Source: Cellulomonas fengjieae
GTDB taxonomy: Bacteria; Actinomycetota; Actinomycetes; Actinomycetales; Cellulomonadaceae
Length of the DNA: 64,000 nucleotides
Reading direction: 5' to 3'
NCBI RefSeq assembly: GCF_018388465.1
Contig: NZ_CP074404.1
Location: forward strand, 1,426,001 to 1,490,000
In this document: positions 57,091-64,000 of the stretch, piece after piece
How the letters are laid out: each line of letters starts with the position of its first letter
Position numbering within the stretch: position 1 is the first letter of the stretch
The notes under the pieces: model-generated
Told to the model about the DNA's origin: nothing
Database searches by the model: none
The model's input: the letters and a program-made list of their open reading frames with translations, nothing else
Made by a program: the position numbers and the translations under genes

Positions 57091-59166
57091 ATGGCACCCA
57101 CGACCGGACCTCGCCCCCCGACCTGGCTGCCGACGCTGCGCGACCTCGGTGAGTCGGTCCTGACCCTCCTGACCACTGCGGTCGGCCTCGGCGTCGCCGT
57201 GGCCGTGGTGGACGGCGTCCGGCTCAGCAGCCCGTGGGCCGTCGTCCTCGCCGCAGGCGTCGTGGCGGCTGGCGACCTGCTGCTGCGCACCCCGCTGCGC
57301 TTCCTGGCGCGCAGCGGCAGCGCCCTGGTGGCCCTCGCCCTCGGGCTGCTCGCCCAGGTGGCGGTCCTCTGGGTGGCGCTGTCGGTGGTGCCCGGCATCG
57401 GCGCCGAGTCCCTGTGGACCGTCCTCGGGGTGCTCGTGGTCAGCGCGATCGTCATGGCGGTCGGGCGATGGATCATCGGTGCGGGCAACAGCGACTACGT
57501 CGTGTCCGACCTCGTGCGCCGCGCGCGCAGGCAGGCCCGACGCGAGGGCGTGCGCGCGCCCGCGGCGGGCGAGCCCCGCTCGGCCGGCATGCTCGTCGTG
57601 CAGCTCGACGGCGTCGCCGCGCCCGTCCTGCGCGAGGCGATCGAGGCCGGGCTGGCGCCGAACGTGCAGCGCTGGATGGCGGCGGGCACCCACACCCTCG
57701 AGGAGTGGTGGGCGCGGATCCCGTCCACGACGCCCGCGAGCCAGGCGGGTCTCCTGCACGGCGACTCGTCGCAGATCCCGGCGTTCCGCTGGTGGGACCG
57801 GGACCTGGGCCGGCTCGTGGTGACCAACCACCCCGACGACGCCGCGCTCGTCGAGCGGCGGCTCACCACCGGCAAGGGTCTGCTCGCGGGCGGCGGGACG
57901 GCCGTGTCGACCATGTTCTCGGGCGATGCCGCCACGAGCTTCGTGGTGATGAGCAGGTCGCGCACCAAGGGGCCGGACGGCGGCCTCGGTCCCGGCCCGG
58001 CGTACCTGCGCTTCTTCGCGAGCCCGTTCGTCCTCGCGCGCGCGGTGAGCCTGTCCGTGGGGGAGATGGTCAAGGAGCTGTACCAGGCGCATCGGCAGCG
58101 GGTGCGCGGGGTCGAGCCGCGCGTCTCGCGCGCCGGCTGGTACGTCGTGCTGCGGGGGATCACCAACGTGCTCCTGCGGGACCTGAACACGTCGCTCGTG
58201 GCCGAGGCGCTGCTGCGCGGGTCCCCGACGATCTACGTCGACCTCGTCGACTACGACGAGATCGCGCACCACGCCGGACCGACGCGGCCGGAGTCGCTGC
58301 GCTCGCTCGAGGGCCTGGACCGCGTGCTCGGCACCGTCGAGCGCGTCGTCGCCGTGGCCCCGCGCGACTACGAGATCGTCGTGCTCTCCGACCACGGCCA
58401 GGCGCTGGGCGCGACGTACGAGCAGGTCGCCGGGGAGACGCTGCTGGACTCGGTGCGCGCCCTCATGGCCGAGCCGTCCGCCGACGGCGTGACGAGCGAC
58501 GCCGGTGAGGAGTGGGGGCTGCTCAACGCGCTGGTCAACAGCGCCCTGAACCTGTCCCACCGCCCGACGGTGCTGGGGCCGGACCAGGGCCGCCCCCGAC
58601 GGCCTCCCGCGGACGACCTGCCCGACGTGGTCACGGTGGGCTCGGGGAACCTGGGCCTGGTCTGGTTCCCCCAGGTGCCGCACCGGCTGACCCTCGAGGA
58701 GCTCCAGGGCCGCTGGCCCGGGCTGGTCACCGGCCTGGCGGCGCGGCCCGGGGTGGGCGTGGTGGTCGTCGACACCGAGGCGCGTGGCCTGGTCGCGGTC
58801 GGCCCGCGTGGCCTGGTCCTGCTGGAGCAGCCCGGGGCGCCGGTCGAGGGGGAGGACCCCCTGCTGCCGTACGGCCCCCGCGGGCGCCCCGACCTCCTGC
58901 GCGCGGCGCGTCTCCCGCACACCGGGGACCTGCTCCTGGTCTCCACCGTCACCGACCGTGGCCACATCCACGCGTTCGAGGGGCAGGTCGGCTCGCACGG
59001 CGGCATCGGCGGTGCCCAGAACCACGCGTTCCTGCTGCACCCGGCGGGGTGGACGGTGGACGACGAGCTGCGCGAGGCCGTCGGGGACGACGAGATCCTC
59101 GTGGGCGCCGAGGCGGTGCACGAGCAGCTGGTGCGCTGGGCCGACGCGGCGGGCCTGCGGCCGTGA
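57091..59166 (+). CDS. Holin-like membrane domain fused to an alkaline-phosphatase-superfamily domain
   Basis: The 691-residue protein has four membrane helices in residues 1-130 (including [16 protein letters not shown] and [17 protein letters not shown]) that resemble the phage_holin_4_2 family, then an extracytoplasmic or cytoplasmic phosphatase/phosphodiesterase-like domain. Metal-site features include [41 protein letters not shown] and VVLSDHGQ. This resembles type I phosphodiesterase/nucleotide pyrophosphatase enzymes. The substrate is unknown. It begins 12 bases after DUF3046, and the next gene overlaps its stop (GTGA). Confidence 0.85.
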   Translation: MAPTTGPRPPTWLPTLRDLGESVLTLLTTAVGLGVAVAVVDGVRLSSPWAVVLAAGVVAAGDLLLRTPLRFLARSGSALVALALGLLAQVAVLWVALSVVPGIGAESLWTVLGVLVVSAIVMAVGRWIIGAGNSDYVVSDLVRRARRQARREGVRAPAAGEPRSAGMLVVQLDGVAAPVLREAIEAGLAPNVQRWMAAGTHTLEEWWARIPSTTPASQAGLLHGDSSQIPAFRWWDRDLGRLVVTNHPDDAALVERRLTTGKGLLAGGGTAVSTMFSGDAATSFVVMSRSRTKGPDGGLGPGPAYLRFFASPFVLARAVSLSVGEMVKELYQAHRQRVRGVEPRVSRAGWYVVLRGITNVLLRDLNTSLVAEALLRGSPTIYVDLVDYDEIAHHAGPTRPESLRSLEGLDRVLGTVERVVAVAPRDYEIVVLSDHGQALGATYEQVAGETLLDSVRALMAEPSADGVTSDAGEEWGLLNALVNSALNLSHRPTVLGPDQGRPRRPPADDLPDVVTVGSGNLGLVWFPQVPHRLTLEELQGRWPGLVTGLAARPGVGVVVVDTEARGLVAVGPRGLVLLEQPGAPVEGEDPLLPYGPRGRPDLLRAARLPHTGDLLLVSTVTDRGHIHAFEGQVGSHGGIGGAQNHAFLLHPAGWTVDDELREAVGDDEILVGAEAVHEQLVRWADAAGLRP

Positions 59167-59939
59167 ACCTGCGCGTGCGCTGGCTGGGCCACGCCAGCAC
59201 GGTCATCGACGTCGACGGTGTCCGGCTGCTCACCGACCCGCTGCTCCTGCGGCACGCGGGCCTGCTGCGACGCAGGGGAGCCGCGCCCGACGCCGCGCAC
59301 TGGCAGGGCGCCGACGCGGTGCTCCTGTCGCACCTGCACCACGACCACGCCGAGCTCGGCTCGCTGCGGCTGCTGGAGGGCGTCCCGGTGCTCAGCGCCC
59401 GGACCAACGCGCGGTGGCTGCGCTCGCGCGGGATCGGCACGGCCACGGGCCTCACGGAGCTGCAGTGGTGGCAGGTCCCGGGCTCCGACGTGCGGGTGCG
59501 GATGGTCCCCGCGGTGCACATCGACCGGCCGATGCCGTACCGGCCGAACGCGACGCACGGCTTCCTGGTCGTCTCGGGGTCGTTCCGGATCTGGTTCGCC
59601 GGGGACACCGCGCCGTTCGCGGCGATGGCGGACATCCCGGCGCTCGCGGGCGGACCCATCGACCTCGCGCTCGTCCCCGTCGGCGGGTGGGGCCCGCGGC
59701 TGTCCGGCGGGCACATGGACCCGGTCCAGGCGGCACGCGTGTGCGCGAGCGTGGGTGTGCGCGCCGCCGTCCCCGTGCACTGGGGGACGCTGCACGCGCC
59801 GGTGTCGCGCCACCTGCCGCCGGGCTGGATGGACCGGGCCGGCCCCGCCTTCGCGCACGCCGCGGCGCGGGTCGCGCCGGGGGTGCGGGTGCACGTGGTC
59901 CCCGTCGGCGAGCAGATCGAGCTCACGTCGACACGCTGA
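59163..59939 (+). CDS. Metallo-beta-lactamase-fold hydrolase, UlaG/RomA-like
   Basis: The 258-residue protein has [21 protein letters not shown] at the start, the metal-binding [12 protein letters not shown], and [12 protein letters not shown]. This arrangement matches the UlaG/RomA/NAPE-PLD-like subgroup of the fold. The substrate is unknown. Its GTG at 59163 overlaps the phosphatase gene stop by four bases, so the pair is co-translated and may act on related substrates. recA follows after a LexA box. Confidence 0.88.
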   Translation: MNLRVRWLGHASTVIDVDGVRLLTDPLLLRHAGLLRRRGAAPDAAHWQGADAVLLSHLHHDHAELGSLRLLEGVPVLSARTNARWLRSRGIGTATGLTELQWWQVPGSDVRVRMVPAVHIDRPMPYRPNATHGFLVVSGSFRIWFAGDTAPFAAMADIPALAGGPIDLALVPVGGWGPRLSGGHMDPVQAARVCASVGVRAAVPVHWGTLHAPVSRHLPPGWMDRAGPAFAHAAARVAPGVRVHVVPVGEQIELTSTR

Positions 59940-59955
59940 CGGCGTGTTGCAGACG

Positions 59956-59978
59956 TCGAACACCTGTTCGGCTACTGT
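59956..59978 (+). promoter_or_regulatory. recA: SOS (LexA) box of recA with candidate -10
   Basis: TCGAACACCTGTTCGG at 59956-59971 is a near-perfect actinobacterial LexA palindrome (TCGAAC-N4-GTTCGA, one mismatch). TACTGT at 59973-59978 is a likely -10 box overlapping it on its downstream side, so LexA would block the polymerase. recA starts 168 bases further on. Confidence 0.85.
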
Positions 59979-60145
59979 GGTCGGTGCGGGTGAGCGACCG
60001 AGCCGCCCACAGCCCCGTCCGGCGTCGCCGGGCCCCGGGGACGAGGGCGGCGCGGTCGGAGTGTCGGTGGTCGGACATAGCGTCGCTCGCAACAAGACCA
60101 GCCCCCGTAAAGCAGCAGCAGCTGCCCGAGACTGACGAGGTCGAC

Positions 60146-61186
60146 ATGCCCGCACCCAAGGATCGCGAGAAGGCCCTCGAGGCCGCACTCAGCCAGATCG
60201 ACCGCCAGTTCGGCAAGGGGTCGATCATGCGGCTCGGCGACGACGGCCGCGCCCCGGTCGAGGTCATCCCCACCGGCTCCATCGCCCTGGACGTCGCGCT
60301 CGGCATCGGCGGGCTGCCCCGCGGCCGGGTCGTGGAGATCTACGGCCCGGAGTCCTCGGGCAAGACGACCCTCGCCCTGCACGCGGTGGCCAACGCGCAG
60401 AAGGCCGGCGGCATCGCCGCCTTCATCGACGCCGAGCACGCGCTCGACCCGGAGTACGCGAAGAAGCTGGGCGTCGACACCGACGCGCTGCTGGTCTCGC
60501 AGCCGGACACGGGCGAGCAGGCGCTCGAGATCATGGACATGCTGATCCGGTCCGGGGCGATCGACGTCATCGTCGTCGACTCCGTCGCCGCGCTCGTGCC
60601 CAAGGCCGAGATCGAGGGCGAGATGGGCGACAGCCACGTCGGGCTCCAGGCCCGGCTCATGTCGCAGGCCCTGCGCAAGATCACCGGTGCCCTCAACTCG
60701 TCCGGCACCACGGCCATCTTCATCAACCAGCTGCGCGAGAAGATCGGTGTCATGTTCGGCTCGCCCGAGACGACGACGGGTGGCAAGGCGCTCAAGTTCT
60801 ACGCGTCGGTGCGCCTGGACATCCGCCGCATCGAGACCCTCAAGGAGGGCACGGAGGCCGTCGGCAACCGGACCCGCGTGAAGATCGTCAAGAACAAGAT
60901 GGCGCCGCCCTTCAAGCAGGCGGAGTTCGACATCCTCTACGGGGTGGGCATCTCCCGCGAGGGCAGCCTCATCGACATGGGTGTCGAGCACGGCTTCGTG
61001 CGCAAGTCCGGCGCCTGGTACACGTACGAGGGCGACCAGCTCGGTCAGGGCAAGGAGAACGCCCGCGGCTTCCTGCGGGACAACCCGGACCTGGCGGTCG
61101 AGCTGGACAAGAAGATCAAGGAGAAGCTCGGCATCGGTGCACGGGTCGACGCGCCTGCCGACGCCGCACCGGCCGTCGACTTCTGA
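60146..61186 (+). CDS. recA: Recombinase RecA
   Basis: RecA drives homologous pairing and triggers LexA self-cleavage. The 346-residue protein has Walker A GPESSGKT, Walker [13 protein letters not shown], the L2 loop region [16 protein letters not shown], and the usual C-terminus. No intein is present, unlike M. tuberculosis. ATG 60146 starts [20 protein letters not shown]. The LexA box lies in the leader. Confidence 0.98.
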   Translation: MPAPKDREKALEAALSQIDRQFGKGSIMRLGDDGRAPVEVIPTGSIALDVALGIGGLPRGRVVEIYGPESSGKTTLALHAVANAQKAGGIAAFIDAEHALDPEYAKKLGVDTDALLVSQPDTGEQALEIMDMLIRSGAIDVIVVDSVAALVPKAEIEGEMGDSHVGLQARLMSQALRKITGALNSSGTTAIFINQLREKIGVMFGSPETTTGGKALKFYASVRLDIRRIETLKEGTEAVGNRTRVKIVKNKMAPPFKQAEFDILYGVGISREGSLIDMGVEHGFVRKSGAWYTYEGDQLGQGKENARGFLRDNPDLAVELDKKIKEKLGIGARVDAPADAAPAVDF

Positions 61187-61194
61187 GCAGCCGC

Positions 61195-61773
61195 ATGACG
61201 GGCACCCGGCGGCGGGGGCGGTTCGGCACCGAGCCGCCCCCGACCGGCGCCGCGGCGCAGGACGCCGAGCCGGACCAGGAGTCCGTGGCGCGAGCGATCG
61301 CGCTACGGCTCCTGACGGCGTCGGCGCGCAGCCGTGCACAGCTGGCGGAGGCGCTGGCGCGCAAGGACGTGCCCGACGACGTCGCGGAGCGCGTGCTCGA
61401 CCGGTTCACCGAGGTCGGGCTGATCGACGACGCCGAGTACGCGCGGATGCTCGTCCGGACGCGTCACGCGGAGCGCGGGCTCTCGCGGCGCGCCATCGCC
61501 GTCGAGCTGCGCCGGCGGGGGATCGACGACGAGCTGGCCGGCGAGGCCCTCGAGCAGGTCGACGCGGACGACGAGGAGACCGCCGCTCGTGCGCTCGTCA
61601 GGCGCAAGCTCGCGTCGACGGCGGCCCTCGACATGCCGACGCGTTCGCGGCGGACGTTCGCGGCGCTCGGCCGCAAGGGCTACCCGCCCGGCCTCGTGGC
61701 GCGGCTCGTGCGCGAGGAGCTCGCGGAGCTCGGCGCGACGGTGGACGACCCAGGGCTCGAGCCGGACGCCTGA
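61195..61773 (+). CDS. recX: Regulatory protein RecX
   Basis: RecX inhibits RecA filament growth and activity. The 192-residue protein has the family's three-helix repeats: LLTASARSRAQLAEALARKD, EVGLIDDAEYARMLVRTRH and RRFAALGRKGYPP-like end (RTFAALGRKGYPPGLVARLV). Nine bases separate it from recA, so they share a transcript. ATG 61195 is used. Confidence 0.93.
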   Translation: MTGTRRRGRFGTEPPPTGAAAQDAEPDQESVARAIALRLLTASARSRAQLAEALARKDVPDDVAERVLDRFTEVGLIDDAEYARMLVRTRHAERGLSRRAIAVELRRRGIDDELAGEALEQVDADDEETAARALVRRKLASTAALDMPTRSRRTFAALGRKGYPPGLVARLVREELAELGATVDDPGLEPDA

Positions 61774-61904
61774 TCCCACGGGGCGCACCCTGGTCGCCGG
61801 TCCAGGTGCGACCGGGTCGTAGCAGTCCGGGTGCCCTGCGGTAGGCGACAATGGGTGCCGACTCGCGCGCGGCAGGACGCTCGTGCGCTGACCTGGAGGA
61901 AGAC

Positions 61905-63404
61905 GTGGACGCAGGAGCCATCGGCACCATCGTGGGGCTCCTCGGCGCGTGCCTCGTCGCGCTCGTCCTCGTGCTCGTCGCGCGCCGGGAGGCCGGCGTC
62001 CAGCGCGCCCAGGCTGCCGAGGACGTCGCCTCGATCAAGGACGACGCGCGGGCCCTGCTCACGGACGTCGAGCGCCGGGAACGGCGGCTGGCGGAGCGTG
62101 AGCAGCACGCCGAGGCCGATCGCCTCGAGCTGGAGGAGCTGGAGCGACGCGCCCGCGCGGACGCCGAGGCCGCCGCGGAGGCCAAGCGGATGGGTGCGCG
62201 GCTCCTCGACGAGGCGGAGCGTGCAGCCGCGCGCCGCGCCGCGGACGCGGACCAGGCAGCCGTGGCCGAGCTGGAGTCCGTGACCGGCCTCACGGCCGAG
62301 GAGGCGCGGGCCGAGCTCACCCGGCGGATCGCCGACCAGGCGCAGAACGACGCCGCGGCGCAGGTCCGCCGCGCGGAGGCGCAGGCGCGCCGGACCGCCG
62401 ACGCCCGCGCGCGACGCATCCTGACGACGGCCGTGCAGCGCCTCGCCGTGCCGACGAGCACGCAGTCGCCGCTCACGGTGCTGCCGCTGCCCTCCGACGA
62501 GATGAAGGGCCGCATCATCGGCAAGGAGGGCCGCAACATCCGCGCCTTCGAGGCCCTGACCGGCGTCAACGTGCTCGTCGACGACCAGCCCGACGCCGTC
62601 GTCCTGTCGTGCTTCGACGCCGGTCGCCGCGAGGTCGCCCAGGTGACGCTCGAGGCGCTCATGGCCGACGGACGGATCCACCCGCAGCGCATCGAGCAGG
62701 CGTACGCCGAGGCGCTGGCCGGGGCGGACGAGCGTACGGACGCCGCCGGGCACGACGCCGCCGAGCGCGCCGGGGTGGGCGCGCTGAACCCGACGCTCGT
62801 GCGGACGCTCGGCCGGCTGCGCCTGCGCACGTCGTACGGGCAGAACGTGCTGGAGCACGTCGTGGAGTCCGCACTGCTGGCGGCGGCCCTCGCTGCGGAG
62901 ATCGGTGCGGACGTCGAGGTCAGCCGCCGCGGTGCGCTCTTGCACGACCTCGGCAAGGCCCTCACCGCCGAGGTCCCGGGTACCCACGCGACGGTCGGTG
63001 CCGATCTCGCGCGCCGACACGGCGAGTCCGACACGGTAGTGAACGCGATCGCCGCCCACCACGACGAGGTGCCGCCGGAGACGGTGGAAGCCGTCCTGGT
63101 CCAGGTCGCGGACTCGATCTCCGCCGCCCGGCCGGGCGCCCGTCGTGAGGAGCTCGACCAGTACGTCGAGCGCATCGACAAGCTCGAGCAGCTCGTCGCC
63201 GCGCACGCCGGCGTGCGCCGCGCGCTGGCGATGTCCGCCGGGCGTGAGGTCCGGGTGGTCGTCGAGCCGTCCGAGGTCGACGACTACGCCCTGCCGCAGC
63301 TCGCGGTCGCCATCGCACGCCACATCGAGGCCGACCTGGCCTACCCGGGCGAGATCAAGGTGACCGTCGTCCGGGAGATCCGCGCCAGCGCGACCGCCGG
63401 CTGA
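61905..63404 (+). CDS. rny: Ribonuclease Y
   Basis: RNase Y is a membrane-bound endoribonuclease that starts mRNA decay. The 499-residue protein has an N-terminal membrane helix (GAIGTIVGLLGACLVALVLVLVA), a long coiled-coil region (about residues 45-175), a KH domain (KGRIIGKEGRNIRAFEALTG), and an HD domain with LLHDLGKA and the downstream AAHHDE. The GTG at 61905 is chosen because TGGAGGA lies at 61894-61900. An upstream ATG at 61851 lacks such a site. Confidence 0.9.
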   Translation: MDAGAIGTIVGLLGACLVALVLVLVARREAGVQRAQAAEDVASIKDDARALLTDVERRERRLAEREQHAEADRLELEELERRARADAEAAAEAKRMGARLLDEAERAAARRAADADQAAVAELESVTGLTAEEARAELTRRIADQAQNDAAAQVRRAEAQARRTADARARRILTTAVQRLAVPTSTQSPLTVLPLPSDEMKGRIIGKEGRNIRAFEALTGVNVLVDDQPDAVVLSCFDAGRREVAQVTLEALMADGRIHPQRIEQAYAEALAGADERTDAAGHDAAERAGVGALNPTLVRTLGRLRLRTSYGQNVLEHVVESALLAAALAAEIGADVEVSRRGALLHDLGKALTAEVPGTHATVGADLARRHGESDTVVNAIAAHHDEVPPETVEAVLVQVADSISAARPGARREELDQYVERIDKLEQLVAAHAGVRRALAMSAGREVRVVVEPSEVDDYALPQLAVAIARHIEADLAYPGEIKVTVVREIRASATAG

Positions 63405-64000
63405 CTAGTCCTTGCCGACGGCCACGACGAGGCTCGGCGCCTCGGCGCGGGTCCTGCCCGCCGTGCGCCGGCCCAGGCGTCCGGCCATCAGGTCGGCGAG
63501 CTTGGTGATCCCGTAGTTGAGGACGATGAACATCAGGGCGGCCACGACGAGCGACTGCAGGATGTTGCCGTTGCCCGACCCGAAGCGGCGCGCCGCGTCC
63601 AGCAGGTCCGGGTACGTGATGATCACGCCGAGCGCGGTGTCCTTGAGGATGACGACCAGCTGGCTGGTGATCGCGGGCAGCATGGCGATGAGGGCCTGCG
63701 GCACCTCGACGAGCCGCAGCGACTGGCCGTCCCGCAGCCCGACGGCCAGCGCGGCCTCGCGCTGCCCCCGCGGCAGGCTGTGCACGCCGGACCGCACCAG
63801 CTCGGCGAACACCGAACCGTTGTAGAAGGTCAGGCCGAGGACCACCGCGACGAGCGGCACGTCGGACGGCTCCATGATCCGCATCTGCCCGAGGCCGAGG
63901 TAGAAGAAGATCATCATCAGCAGCACGGGCACGGCGCGGAAGAACTCGACGACGGCGCCGCTGAGCACGCGCAGGGTGCGGGAACCCGACAGCCGGCCCA
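63405..64000 (-). CDS. gluD: Amino-acid ABC transporter permease, GluD-like, 5'-truncated by the window edge
   Basis: The gene enters from the right edge on the reverse strand; 198 codons are visible and the reading frame continues beyond 64000. It has the permease EAA loop (QREAALAVGLRDGQSLRLVEVPQALIAMLPA) and membrane helices including AVPVLLMMIFFYLGLGQ. This matches the His/Glu/Gln/Arg/opine permease family, such as GluD of the Corynebacterium glutamate system, and a glu operon downstream of recX-rny fits actinobacterial order. It abuts rny convergently. Confidence 0.88.
   Translation of the reverse strand, partial: GRLSGSRTLRVLSGAVVEFFRAVPVLLMMIFFYLGLGQMRIMEPSDVPLVAVVLGLTFYNGSVFAELVRSGVHSLPRGQREAALAVGLRDGQSLRLVEVPQALIAMLPAITSQLVVILKDTALGVIITYPDLLDAARRFGSGNGNILQSLVVAALMFIVLNYGITKLADLMAGRLGRRTAGRTRAEAPSLVVAVGKD

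Overview
The window is high-GC DNA dense with genes, GTG starts and 1- or 4-base stop/start overlaps. It comes from an actinobacterium, most likely Cellulomonas or a close relative. The reasons are the gene order, which matches known actinobacterial blocks (rseP-ispG-GNAT, proS-DUF4439-rimP-nusA-ylxR-infB, ftsK-pgsA-cinA-clgR, lhr-nei2, DUF3046-recA-recX), and a 1100-residue GH9 cellulase with the architecture of Cellulomonas fimi CenC. I see no phage, insertion sequence, CRISPR array, tRNA or rRNA.

Layout. 1-3720: end of an intramembrane protease gene, ispG, a GNAT gene, and an opposing Fpg-type glycosylase. 3785-12438: proS, a DUF4439 lipoprotein on the other strand, then the rimP-nusA-ylxR-infB-rbfA translation/transcription block. 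12498-23080: truB and ribF are separated by apparent cargo: an MFS exporter with a divergent TetR regulator, the CenC-like cellulase with a CebR-type operator, and a reverse-strand operon of three unrecognised or weakly recognised genes. 23309-27433: rpsO, pnp and an M16 peptidase. 27681-31348: a secreted GH127-like enzyme with six lectin repeats and an AraC-like regulator. 31365-40421: dapB, a TPR membrane protein, a reverse-strand set (GNAT, TIGR00645 membrane protein, azlCD, aldehyde dehydrogenase), then thyA-folA, dapA and RNase J. 40545-42766: a winged-helix DNA-repair-like protein, and a TetR gene divergent from a small membrane protein. 42831-50956: ftsK, a GGDEF-EAL protein, a CapA-like protein, pgsA, cinA and clgR. 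51124-61773: nei2 and lhr on the reverse strand, then DUF3046, a holin/phosphatase chimera, a metallo-beta-lactamase-fold protein, and recA-recX behind a LexA box. 61905-64000: RNase Y and the start-proximal part of an amino-acid ABC permease gene running off the right edge.

Working together: dapB and dapA serve lysine/diaminopimelate synthesis; thyA and folA form the thymidylate pair; RNase J, RNase Y and PNPase supply RNA decay; RecA, RecX, Lhr, Nei2, the Fpg-like protein and the winged-helix protein serve DNA repair. The two secreted glycosidases act on plant cell wall polymers.

Most unusual signals: a chain of four tiny overlapping reading frames just ahead of infB, the three-gene operon at 20098-23080, nested palindromes upstream of the cellulase, and a repeat-bearing leader ahead of pnp.
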